DNA from: Lichenicola sp965198575
GTDB lineage: Bacteria; Pseudomonadota; Alphaproteobacteria; Acetobacterales; Acetobacteraceae
DNA: 64,000 bases
Reading direction: 5' to 3'
Assembly (NCBI RefSeq): GCF_965198575.1
Contig: NZ_OZ240671.1
Span: forward strand, 2,170,001 to 2,234,000
The position numbers and the translations under genes are program-made. The notes under the pieces are model-generated. The model had not been told where the DNA came from. It saw only the letters and a program-made list of their open reading frames with translations, and did not search any database. Numbering within the stretch: the first letter of the stretch is position 1; every line of letters begins with the position of its first letter. This document shows positions 10,024 through 18,561 of this stretch, one piece after another.

Positions 10024-11429
10024 CGCGGCGCTCCGAACAATGCCGGTTCCCAGTCCTCTGCCGAGTTGGGGCCGTAGGCCGTGAACCCGGCAAGTGCCGC
10101 ATCGCCGCCGGTGGCGACGGCGGTGCATCCGAGCCGGGCCATCATCCGCGGATCCCCCATCAGCAGGCGGGCGGCATCGCCACGCAATTCCTCGAACCAA
10201 TGCTCCATGTTCTCTGCCGTCAGCATGCCAGGCAGATCGAACCCGATCGCGCTGCTCTCGATCCTGTCGAGCAGCTTCTCCTGGTCGCGCTGCGGCAGGC
10301 ACACGAACGGCCGGTCGAACCCGGCCTGTGCGCTCGCCTCCAACGTATCCAGCGCCATGCTGTACGCCTGCGCGTCCGGCGGCATGCCGGCAAAGCGCCA
10401 GCCATCACCGGTGCCCTCGGTCAGCATCGCATCGAGCCTGGCGGCCAGATCGATCGACAACCCATCCGGCGGCGGCAGCACGCGCTCCATCACCGCCCGC
10501 AGGATCGCCAGTTGCGGCGCGCCCAGCACCTGCGGCGAATAGGCCGGATCATCGTGCAGACGGCCGGCAAGTGCCGTGCGTGTGCGCTTGGTGATGCGGT
10601 CGGACTCGAGTAGGGCAGGGACCGGATCGGGCCCAGGCTCATGCCCAGGCTCATGCGCATCGGCGAGCGAGGCGGCGAATGCCTCGATCAGTGCAGTCAC
10701 CCGCCCGGGTTGCTCGATCGGCAGCAGATGCGCGGCGTCGTCGAGGATTTCGAGATTGGAGTGCGCGAAATGCGGTGCCATCAATGCGCGCTGCGCGTCC
10801 CCGCCGAGTGCCGAGTCTTTCCTGCCTGCCAGGATCAACGCCTTTGTCCGTAGCACGCCGATCCTGCGCACCAGGTTCTCACGGCTGCCGCTTTGCAGCC
10901 AGGCGGTCCAGGCAGTCCGCGAGGCGCGCAACACGTCCGACACGGCATCATCGTGCAATGCCGCGGGCAGCGGCGACGCGACGTTGTTGCCGATATAGTC
11001 GTCGGCCTGGCGCCGATTGTCGGCTTCGCCGCCGGTGAACCAGCTCATCATGTCGGCGCGCATCGCGTCGGCCATCGGCTCCGGCGAAGCGGGCGATCCC
11101 GCCGCAAGCACCAGCCCGCACAGCCCGGCCAGTCGCGCGTCGCCATCCTCGGCGCGCCGCGCGATCAGCAACGCAACCTTGGCACCCATGCTGTGGCCGG
11201 CCAGGATCCAAGGGCCGGGCTGGCGCGACTGCACCTGCGCGGTGACCCAGTCCGCCATGTCCGCCACCGCGTAGCCGTCGTGATGGTTTGCGTCGCCGAA
11301 GCCCGGCAGGTCCAGCCTGAGGCACGGATGCCGCCCCTCCAGGCGGTCCTCGACCGGTTTCCACGTTCCGGCGCTTCCCCCCAGGAAATGCAGGAAGACG
11401 AGGGTGGGTGTCGGGCGCGTCGACGACAT
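10020..11429 (-). CDS. Fusion of an alpha/beta hydrolase with a gluconate 2-dehydrogenase subunit 3-like domain
   Basis: The 469-residue protein has two parts. Residues about 1-255 are an alpha/beta hydrolase: an oxyanion-type HFLGGSAGTW, the nucleophile elbow GHSMG (Ser80 from the chosen start), and a late His in DDAAHLLPIEQP. After an acidic Glu/Pro/His-rich linker, residues about 300-469 resemble the small gamma subunit of gluconate or glucose dehydrogenases, with the typical LRAVMERVLPPPDG start, LDAML, and a C-terminal LMGDPRMMARLGC. That small subunit normally partners a GMC catalytic subunit, which is the next gene and is coupled through ATGA. The fusion suggests a lactonase or esterase tethered to the oxidase so that its product is hydrolysed at once. 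That role is inference. I start at MSSTRPTPTL, because the 30 residues upstream do not look like the family. Confidence 0.72.
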   Translation of the reverse strand: MSSTRPTPTLVFLHFLGGSAGTWKPVEDRLEGRHPCLRLDLPGFGDANHHDGYAVADMADWVTAQVQSRQPGPWILAGHSMGAKVALLIARRAEDGDARLAGLCGLVLAAGSPASPEPMADAMRADMMSWFTGGEADNRRQADDYIGNNVASPLPAALHDDAVSDVLRASRTAWTAWLQSGSRENLVRRIGVLRTKALILAGRKDSALGGDAQRALMAPHFAHSNLEILDDAAHLLPIEQPGRVTALIEAFAASLADAHEPGHEPGPDPVPALLESDRITKRTRTALAGRLHDDPAYSPQVLGAPQLAILRAVMERVLPPPDGLSIDLAARLDAMLTEGTGDGWRFAGMPPDAQAYSMALDTLEASAQAGFDRPFVCLPQRDQEKLLDRIESSAIGFDLPGMLTAENMEHWFEELRGDAARLLMGDPRMMARLGCTAVATGGDAALAGFTAYGPNSAEDWEPALFGAPR

Positions 11430-11553
11430 GGGCAGAGGGACTTCCGGTTGTGCGACCGGAGAGATTGGCGTCCCGATGCCCTCGATCAACCGGGCGTTCC
11501 GGCGATCGACGCGGCGCAAGGCCGGGGATGTCCGGCCTCGCTCTCGGGTGTCG

Positions 11554-14500
11554 TTACCTCACGACTTTGCGAACGTTGGCGTGAGGGTGTGCAGGGCCGC
11601 TTCCGGCCGCCGCGATCGCCAGGCGCGCAAGGGCCGGTACCGAGGTCGCACCCGTCTTCCGCATGATCGATGCACGATGATTTTCGACCGTTCGCTGGCT
11701 GATGTTGAGATCGGCAGCGATGTTCTTGCTTGGGCTTCCTGCAAGAACCATGACCATGACCTCGTGCTGCCGCGAGGTGAGCGTCGACATCTGATCGGCT
11801 GCCCGCTCTCGCCGCGCGGAGAGCTCGTCCGAGTTGGCCGACTTCTCGAGTGCCTTTCTGACACTTGCCAGGAGCTCCTTGGCTTCGACCGGCTTCTCGA
11901 TGAAATCGACTGCACCGGCCTTCATCGCTTCGACGGCCAGGGAAACCTCGCTGCTGCCGGTGATCATGATGACGGGCAGCTGACGGCCCTCCGCATGCAG
12001 CCTCTGCAGCAACGCGATCCCGCTGATCCCCGGCAGGTTCGCGTCGATCAGGACGCAACCGGCCCGATCCCTGGGATAGGGATGGAGATACGCTTCGGCT
12101 GTCGGGAAACATTCGACCTCGTGGCCGTCCTGCTCCAGGACCGCGCGGATGGTCTTGCGGATCTGGCGATCGTCATCGATGACGAAAACCGCAGCCTTGC
12201 CGACAGTCTCGTGTCCCGCGGGCCCGGGCTTCCCCGGCACGGCTTCGAGGGGCCGTGCCGACGCCAGACACTTTCGGATCGTATCCAGAACCTCTACGTT
12301 CCTGACAGGCTTGTTCAGTTGCTGGAAACCGCCTGCCGCCACTTCGGCCGCCGTGGCCAATGAGACATCGCCGGTCAGGATGATGACAGGGATGTCCCGT
12401 CCCATGATGTCGCGAAGTCGTTCCGCCAGTTGCCGGCCGTTCAGCTCGCCGGGCAGATTGTAATCCGCCAGCAGCAGGTCCGGCTTGATCGCCGTCTTCG
12501 CCACCAGCTCGATTGCCGCGGCCCCATCCGAGGAGGACCACGTTCGATAGCCTTCCCCACTCAGGAGCAGCTCCATCAGATCCTTCATGTCCGAATCATC
12601 CTCGACGATCAGGATCGATCCGGCGTCGTCAGCAGCCAGCGGCAGCGGTGCAATTCCGTCGACAGGCGCTGCACCGGGCGACTCCGAAGCGCCGGCCTCG
12701 AGCAGGACATCCAGGGAAAACATCGAGCCACGGCCAAGCTGCGAATGAACCGACACCTTGTGTCCCAGGAGGCGGCCCAGGCTCTGTACGATCGAAAGCC
12801 CGAGTCCGAGCCCGCGGCTGCGCTCCCGGGCGGCATTGTCGAGCTGGTGATATTCCTCGAAAATTGCCTCGAGTTCCTGTTCCGGGATGCCCACCCCGGT
12901 GTCCCACACTTGCAGGCTGAGCAGATGACCGTGGCGACGGCACCCGAGCAGGATCTTGCCGGCGGAGGTGTATTTCATCGCATTCGCGAGCAGGTTCCGG
13001 ACCATCTGCTCGAGCAGCCGCACGTCGCTGACGATGCGCAGGCTGCACGAGACGACGTGAAACTGCAGGCCGCTCGACTGCGCGTGATAGTTGAACTCCT
13101 CGCGCATCCGCGACAGCAGATCGTCGACGTCGAACGCGACGACGTTGGAATGAACCTGGCCGTTCTCGATCTGGTTGATGTCGAGCAGCGTGTTCAGCAT
13201 CGACGTGGTGGCGTTCAGGGTCTCGCCGAGGCGTGCCACCAGGCGCTGGGTCCGATCGCCCTCGACCGTCTTGGTGAGCAACCCCTGCAGCAGCGACATC
13301 GTCTGCAGAGGCTGTCGCAGGTCATGACTTGCAGCGGCCAGGAAGCGGGATTTTGCGGCGTTCGCGAGTTCCGCATCCCGCTTGGCGAGTTCGAGCGCCT
13401 TCGAGGTGTTCTTCCGGCTGGTGATGTCGTTGAAGGTGATCACCACGCCTTCGATGCGGTTGTCATGGGTATGATATGGCAGAACCCGACGTCGGAACCA
13501 CGCCCCGCTCTGGGCCTCGATTTCCCGTTCGAGCGGCGCCTGGCCGCCCAGTACGGCTTTGGCGTCGAGCTCCAGCACATCGTCCGATGCCAACGATCGG
13601 AGGTCGGCGAGGGGCCGCCCGATATCGCCGGGGATGACCGAGAACAGCAGCCTGGTTGCCGGCGTGAAGAAGCGGATCCGGAGCTCGGGATCGAGAAACA
13701 ACGTGGCCACGTCGGTGCTGTATAGGACGTTCTGCAGGTCGTCGGATGTGGTCCTCTGCTGTTCCAGGGTTTCCTGGAGCTGGCTGTTGAGGGAGCTGAG
13801 TTCCTCGTTGAGGGACTGCAGCTCCTCCTTGGAGGCCATCAGCTCCTCGTTGGTGGATTGGTATTCCTCGTTGACCGAGCGCGCCTCTTCGTTCGCGGCC
13901 TTGTGGTCCTCGGCAGAGAGATCGAGATCGCGCAGGGCGTCCTGGAGCTCGTCCCGGCTCGCCTTCAAGTCGCGCTCCAACCCCACGACGATCGAAGCCG
14001 CATGGCTTCCTGCGCGGGCGGGGCGCGGTTCCGGCGCCGCGACATCCACGAAGCACACGAGGAGGAGCTTCTCGTCATTTCCGGAGACGGGCTGAACATC
14101 GACGTTGAAGGAGAACTGGGTCTCGCTCGGGCTCATGCGGCCGCCGATGACGATCCGGCTGCCTGCCGCGCGAGACTGGTCGATGGCCGAGCGGAGCCTC
14201 GGACGGAGGCCTGGACGCGCCATGGTCAGCACGTCGTGGCTCGGATGGCCCGGCGCCAGCCTCAGGTATCGATCGATCGGTCCGAGCGTGAAGAGGCACC
14301 GGTTCTCGCTGTCGATGAGGATGGAGGCAGGCGCGTAGGTTTCCAGCACGAGCCTGCGGCCGAGCTCCGCCAGCCAGGGTTGCCGTGATGGCGCACGCAC
14401 CGTGGTGGCGAACGGATCCGCCCGCGTACCGGTTCTGGAAGCCGGCAGGCTGAGCCCGGTATTGGCCCGGCCGATCCGACGATAGAGCCGGTCCGGCTTC

Positions 14501-16050
14501 GACATGACCTCGAAGCTGGCATCGAGGCTGCCCGGCGTCTCGGCGTTTCCGAGCAGCAGGATGCCACCCTGGCGGAGAGCGAAATGCAGCAGCGTGAGGA
14601 CCTTCGCCTGTGCCTCGGGCTGCAGGTAGATCAGGAGGTTGCGGCACGACACCATGTCGAGTTGTGCGAAGGGCGGGTCGGCGAGAACGTCCTGCACCGT
14701 AAACACCACCGCGGCCCGCAGGTCCGGTGACACGCGATAGCCGTGCTCCTCCTTCGAGAAGAAGCGCCGCAGCCGGGCCTTCGAGACCACGCTCTCGATG
14801 CTGTCCGGATAGAGGCCGTCGCGCGCACGGGCGATGGCACTGGCATCCAGGTCCGACCCGAACATCTGAAGCCTGATGTCACGATGGCTCGCCGCGATCC
14901 TTTCCTGGAACAGCATCGCCAGTGAATACATCTCCTCGCCCGTGCTGCACCCTGCGACCCAGACGCGGATCGGCCGCTCGGTGGGATGGTCGCGGATGAG
15001 ATCCGGGATGACCGAGTTGGCAACCCGGTCGAACACCGCCTTGTCACGAAAGAAGCTGGTGACCTGGATCAGCAGATCCTTGGCCAGCAAAAGCACTTCG
15101 CCGTTGTTCTTGCGCAGGAACGTCAGATAGCGGTCCAGCCTGTCCGCGGGCAGCGGCACCAGCGCCATGCGCCGCGCGATCTGGCGTCGCAACGTGCCTG
15201 GTTTGTAGTGGGTGAAATCGAGGCCGTTCTCGATACGCAGCAGATCGATGATCGCCGCCAGGCCGTCCACCGGGGCATCATCGTCCTTCGCATGAGCGTC
15301 GGGCTTGCGGGTGTCGGGCGTGGCGGCGTCGGGTCCAGGGGTGGGGCCGGCCGATGCCTGGTCGCGCCGCCTGACGCGGTCATGCGCGATCAGCGCGTTC
15401 GGGATGTCGGCCGCCTCGAGGACGAGATCCACGATGCCGGTCCGGATGGCGCTTTCCGGCATCTCTGCATGAGCCGCCTCGTCGGGATCCTGGACGACGA
15501 CAAAGCCGCCCGCGCGCTTTACCGCCTCGATGCCGAGACTGCCATCGGACCCGGTTCCGGACAGGATGACGCAGCTGGTCCGCGGCCCCCATGCTTCCGC
15601 AAGCGAGTTGAAGAGGACGTCGCAGCGAAGGTGGAGCCCCGGCCGGGGGTCGAGCTCGGACGGATGCAGGACCCCGTCCGCCACCCGCAGGTCACGGCCC
15701 GGCGGGATGATGTAGAGATGGTCGGGTTGCAGCTGCACGCCGTCACGCGCCTCCTCGACGACGGTGGCGGTGCGCTTCGCCAGCAGCTCCACCATCATGC
15801 TCGCGCGCGTCGGCTCGAGGTGCTGGACCAGGATGAGCGCCAGGCCGTGATTGAGCGGCAGTGCGTCGACCAGCGCGGTGCAGGCCTCCAGACCGCCGGC
15901 GGACGCACCGATCGCCACCACGCCGAATTCGGAGGAGTGGTCGAGCGGAGGGGTCTGTGGCCCGGGCCGCTTCGTGGCCCGCTTCACGCGTGGCTTCGCA
16001 GCTACGGGCGCAGGCCGTCGGAGTGCCGCATGTCGGGTCGCCTCCTTCAT
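11554..16050 (-). CDS. CheB-CheR-PAS-histidine kinase-REC-REC-LuxR multidomain hybrid signalling protein
   Basis: This is a 1498-residue single-chain signalling pathway. In order (approximate residues): CheB methylesterase domain (42-225) with catalytic Ser in IGASAGG, His in VQHLEP and Asp in SGTGSDGS; CheR methyltransferase (250-530) with the SAM loop VWVAGCSTGEE; a long Glu/Leu/Asn coiled coil (690-770); PAS (about 770-890); HisKA with the phospho-His in AAASHDLRQPLQT; HATPase with NAMKYT, DTGVGIP and GLGLGLSI; a first receiver with Asp in LLADYNLP; a second, FixJ-like receiver with Asp in CVLIDANLPG; and a C-terminal LuxR helix-turn-helix (LTSRQHEVM, SQRTVENHRASIM). No N-terminal sensor or transmembrane segment is seen, so it is probably cytoplasmic. 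I chose the ATG at 16050 because GGAG lies 8 bases upstream; an in-frame ATG at 16125 is possible. It diverges from ackA. Confidence 0.85.
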   Translation of the reverse strand: MKEATRHAALRRPAPVAAKPRVKRATKRPGPQTPPLDHSSEFGVVAIGASAGGLEACTALVDALPLNHGLALILVQHLEPTRASMMVELLAKRTATVVEEARDGVQLQPDHLYIIPPGRDLRVADGVLHPSELDPRPGLHLRCDVLFNSLAEAWGPRTSCVILSGTGSDGSLGIEAVKRAGGFVVVQDPDEAAHAEMPESAIRTGIVDLVLEAADIPNALIAHDRVRRRDQASAGPTPGPDAATPDTRKPDAHAKDDDAPVDGLAAIIDLLRIENGLDFTHYKPGTLRRQIARRMALVPLPADRLDRYLTFLRKNNGEVLLLAKDLLIQVTSFFRDKAVFDRVANSVIPDLIRDHPTERPIRVWVAGCSTGEEMYSLAMLFQERIAASHRDIRLQMFGSDLDASAIARARDGLYPDSIESVVSKARLRRFFSKEEHGYRVSPDLRAAVVFTVQDVLADPPFAQLDMVSCRNLLIYLQPEAQAKVLTLLHFALRQGGILLLGNAETPGSLDASFEVMSKPDRLYRRIGRANTGLSLPASRTGTRADPFATTVRAPSRQPWLAELGRRLVLETYAPASILIDSENRCLFTLGPIDRYLRLAPGHPSHDVLTMARPGLRPRLRSAIDQSRAAGSRIVIGGRMSPSETQFSFNVDVQPVSGNDEKLLLVCFVDVAAPEPRPARAGSHAASIVVGLERDLKASRDELQDALRDLDLSAEDHKAANEEARSVNEEYQSTNEELMASKEELQSLNEELSSLNSQLQETLEQQRTTSDDLQNVLYSTDVATLFLDPELRIRFFTPATRLLFSVIPGDIGRPLADLRSLASDDVLELDAKAVLGGQAPLEREIEAQSGAWFRRRVLPYHTHDNRIEGVVITFNDITSRKNTSKALELAKRDAELANAAKSRFLAAASHDLRQPLQTMSLLQGLLTKTVEGDRTQRLVARLGETLNATTSMLNTLLDINQIENGQVHSNVVAFDVDDLLSRMREEFNYHAQSSGLQFHVVSCSLRIVSDVRLLEQMVRNLLANAMKYTSAGKILLGCRRHGHLLSLQVWDTGVGIPEQELEAIFEEYHQLDNAARERSRGLGLGLSIVQSLGRLLGHKVSVHSQLGRGSMFSLDVLLEAGASESPGAAPVDGIAPLPLAADDAGSILIVEDDSDMKDLMELLLSGEGYRTWSSSDGAAAIELVAKTAIKPDLLLADYNLPGELNGRQLAERLRDIMGRDIPVIILTGDVSLATAAEVAAGGFQQLNKPVRNVEVLDTIRKCLASARPLEAVPGKPGPAGHETVGKAAVFVIDDDRQIRKTIRAVLEQDGHEVECFPTAEAYLHPYPRDRAGCVLIDANLPGISGIALLQRLHAEGRQLPVIMITGSSEVSLAVEAMKAGAVDFIEKPVEAKELLASVRKALEKSANSDELSARRERAADQMSTLTSRQHEVMVMVLAGSPSKNIAADLNISQRTVENHRASIMRKTGATSVPALARLAIAAAGSGPAHPHANVRKVVR

Positions 16051-16194
16051 GTCATGCTCCGCATCGTTCAGCAGGAGAGCGTAGCACGCAACATGTGTCG
16101 TGCGGCGATCAGATGCCGTGGTCATTCCGGATCATCGAAGCAAAAAGCTCCAGATTCTGCCGGCAGGGTAGGGAGTCGGCGCGATTGCGGCCCG

Positions 16195-16212
16195 TAGGTA
16201 GTTTCCGACGCT
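16195..16212 (+). promoter_or_regulatory. FixJ-like regulator site upstream of ackA
   Basis: The element TAGGTAGTTTCCGACGCT lies 112 bases before the acetate kinase ATG. The same 18-mer with one change recurs at 21671-21688. A -10-like CATAGT sits at 16234-16239, about 36 bases after the start of the GTAG core, the same spacing as in the second copy. The core resembles, from memory, the GTA(A/C)GTAG box bound by phosphorylated FixJ. The adjacent divergent gene ends in a FixJ-like receiver plus LuxR domain, so it is the obvious candidate regulator. A weaker GTAGGGAG lies 26 bases upstream. Confidence 0.55.
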
Positions 16213-16323
16213 GCCGCGAGCGGGCCGCCCGTGCATAGTCGGCCAGGTCCGGGCTGCCACCCGCGAGCCGCCTTCCGATCGGCCCGCCTGGCGGCTGCAG
16301 TGACCATGACAGGTGCGCACCAG

Positions 16324-17538
16324 ATGACGAGCTCGATCCTGGTGCTGAACGCAGGCTCTTCCAGCCTCAAATTCGGCCTGTTCAGGGCGCTCGGCGGGTC
16401 CGGGGCAGGCGTCGAGGCCACGGCTCACGGTGCAGTCGACGATCTGGAGGAAACCCCGCATTTCCGGGCGTTCGACCAGGATGGCAGCGTGCTCGCGGAC
16501 CGGACCTGGCCACCGGGGCAGCGAGACGGGTTTGACACCATCCTCGCGGCCCTGCTCGCATTTGCCGACGCCCATCTCGGCCAGGACGGGCTCGCCGCTG
16601 TGGGCCACCGGATCGTGCATGGCGGGGCTGCGCATGTCGGGCCGGTGCTGGTGACGCCGCCGGTCATGGCAGAGCTTGAGGCGCTGATCCCGCTCGATCC
16701 GCTGCACCTGCCGCATAACCTGGCACCGATCCACGCGCTGGCGGCGGCCAGGCCGGATCTGCCACAGGTCGCCTGCTTCGACACCGCATTCCATCATACG
16801 CTGCCACCGGTAGCGCGGCGGTTCGGCCTGCCCCTGGCGCTGGAGGCAGCCGGCGTGCGCCGCTACGGCTTCCACGGTCTGTCCTACGAGTACATCGCCG
16901 GCGAGCTCGCCCGGCAGCGACCGGACCTGGCACATGGTCGGGTGATCGTGGCGCATCTGGGATCGGGCGCCAGTCTCTGCGCGTTGGCGGATGGCCGCAG
17001 TATCGCCACCACCATGGGCCTCACCCCGCTCGACGGGCTGGTCATGGCGACCCGGTGCGGCAGCCTGGATCCGGGCGTGTTGCTGTATCTCGGCCGGCAG
17101 GGGCACAGCTTCGCCGACATCGAGGACATGCTGTATCACCGCTCCGGACTGCTCGGGGTGTCCGGCATCAGTGCCGACATCCGTGATCTGCTCGCAAGCG
17201 ATGACAAGCGTGCGCAGGATGCGATCGAGCTGTTCACCTACCGGATCGCCACCGAAATCGGCGGGCTGGTGAGCGCGCTCGGTGGCCTGGACGGGCTGGT
17301 GTTCACGGCCGGCATCGGGGAGCACGCGCCTGCAGTCCGCGCCGCGGTCTGTGCCCGGCTAGCATGGCTCGGAATTCGCCTGGACGACGCCGCCAACTTT
17401 GCCGGAGCCGCCCTGATCAGCCTGCCGGGAAGCGCCGTCGAGGTACGTGTGATGGCCACCGGCGAGGAGGCGATGATCGCGCGACACACCCTCACGACGC
17501 TCGGGCGCGGGCGGCCGGTGGCGGCGGGTGCGGTCTAG
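16324..17538 (+). CDS. ackA: Acetate/propionate kinase
   Basis: The 404-residue enzyme interconverts acetyl phosphate + ADP and acetate + ATP in the cytoplasm. Visible signatures are the N-terminal phosphate-binding segment ILVLNAGSSSLKFGLF, the second signature VGHRIVHGG, the FDTAFHHTLPP loop, the YGFHGLSYEY motif, the adenosine-binding HLGSGAS, the TPLDGLVMATRCGSLDPG loop, and GLVFTAGIGEHAP near the end. The length is normal for the family. I start at the ATG just before TSSILVLNAG. AGGTG lies about 10 bases upstream, and the longer frame from 16231 adds unrelated residues. No phosphotransacetylase or phosphoketolase gene is adjacent. The gene diverges from the giant hybrid kinase, with a FixJ-like site between them, which suggests expression under low oxygen or redox stress (inference). 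Its stop codon overlaps that of the convergent hydrolase in TCTAGA. Confidence 0.9.
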   Translation: MTSSILVLNAGSSSLKFGLFRALGGSGAGVEATAHGAVDDLEETPHFRAFDQDGSVLADRTWPPGQRDGFDTILAALLAFADAHLGQDGLAAVGHRIVHGGAAHVGPVLVTPPVMAELEALIPLDPLHLPHNLAPIHALAAARPDLPQVACFDTAFHHTLPPVARRFGLPLALEAAGVRRYGFHGLSYEYIAGELARQRPDLAHGRVIVAHLGSGASLCALADGRSIATTMGLTPLDGLVMATRCGSLDPGVLLYLGRQGHSFADIEDMLYHRSGLLGVSGISADIRDLLASDDKRAQDAIELFTYRIATEIGGLVSALGGLDGLVFTAGIGEHAPAVRAAVCARLAWLGIRLDDAANFAGAALISLPGSAVEVRVMATGEEAMIARHTLTTLGRGRPVAAGAV

Positions 17539-18506
17539 AAGCGGCTCGACCACGCCTTCACGATCGCGGTTGTTCCTGTCGGCGTCGTCGTGAGACCGAT
17601 ATGTCCGACGCCAGGCACGAGATCGACGCGGATGTCAGGCTTACCGATGGCCAGTGCCGCCTGCAGCCTGTCGCTGCGGAACGTTGCATCGTCCGCGCCA
17701 CCCATGGCCATGATCGGCCGGGTATTGCGACGCAGATCTGCCGGATAATCGTCATCCGGCTGGAAATTCGCCGACAGCCGGTACGAGTAGGTGGTGGTGA
17801 GGTGGGCCGGGTTGGAAGCCGCCACGGCAAAGGCGAGCACCGGCAAGCCGTTGAACATCGTGATCCCGATGCGGTTGATCAGCGAAAGCGCCAGCAGACG
17901 TGGTACCGCGACCGAAACCCAACCGCCCGAGGCGGTGCCGATCCGCACGTTCGGAGCGTCATGACGCAGGAACGGCGCCAGCAGGATGAACCGGTCGAAG
18001 CGCTGCCCGACCCGGCCGCCGGCGATCCTCAGCACGAAACCGCCGCCCGAGGAGAAACCGATCAGCGTGGTTTCGCTGGCCCGGTGGGTCTTGTCGAGGC
18101 TGGTCATGAGGTCGTCCAGGTCGTCCTCGAGCTGGCCGATATAGGCGATGTCGCCGTGAGCGCCGGATTGGCCGTGGCCACGAATATCCGGAGTGATTAC
18201 CGTTGCCCCTGCATCGCTCAACGCCTTTGCCAGGGCGTGCATGCCGATGCTCGAGCCCGCCGACCCGTGGATCAGGATCACCAGGCGATCCGGATTGCCG
18301 GGATAGCGCCGGTAGGCGAGATCGGTACCGTCGCGCGCGGTGACGTGCGAGATCGGCGGCAGATCCGAGAGATCGACTGCCTGGAATGGCACGCTGATGT
18401 TTGCTAAGGCCGGAGGCATTCCCGGTCTGTCGAACGCGATCGTTCCGGCAATGGCCATGATTGCGAGCAGCACGAGACCGGAGATTGCCGTGATCGCATG
18501 ACGCAT
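17535..18506 (-). CDS. Alpha/beta hydrolase with an N-terminal membrane anchor or signal
   Basis: The 323-residue protein starts with a hydrophobic segment (MRHAITAISGLVLLAIMAIA) that is either a signal anchor or an uncleaved transmembrane helix, so the catalytic domain is probably periplasmic. The hydrolase core follows: VILIHGSAGSS near the oxyanion hole, GHGQSGAHGD, the nucleophile elbow GFSSGGG, a late Asp in MGGADDATF and the catalytic His in VPGVGHIGLT. It resembles serine aminopeptidase S33 or lysophospholipase-like enzymes, but the substrate is unknown. I start at 18506, since the longer frame to 18872 runs into the upstream phosphorylase gene. The GH65 gene ends 55 bases upstream on the same strand, so this is probably the third gene of the phosphorylase operon. 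Confidence 0.78.
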   Translation of the reverse strand: MRHAITAISGLVLLAIMAIAGTIAFDRPGMPPALANISVPFQAVDLSDLPPISHVTARDGTDLAYRRYPGNPDRLVILIHGSAGSSIGMHALAKALSDAGATVITPDIRGHGQSGAHGDIAYIGQLEDDLDDLMTSLDKTHRASETTLIGFSSGGGFVLRIAGGRVGQRFDRFILLAPFLRHDAPNVRIGTASGGWVSVAVPRLLALSLINRIGITMFNGLPVLAFAVAASNPAHLTTTYSYRLSANFQPDDDYPADLRRNTRPIMAMGGADDATFRSDRLQAALAIGKPDIRVDLVPGVGHIGLTTTPTGTTAIVKAWSSRF

Positions 18507-18561
18507 CAGATTTCCGATCCGGAATCGGTGCGATCGGTGCGCCGCGGACCTCGCCGGCGTG

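Noticed and set aside
10024..10302. Extended start of the GMC oxidoreductase
   Set aside because: The extra 93 residues lie within the coupled upstream gene in another frame and do not resemble the GMC family. The ATGA overlap at 10020-10023 is a natural start.
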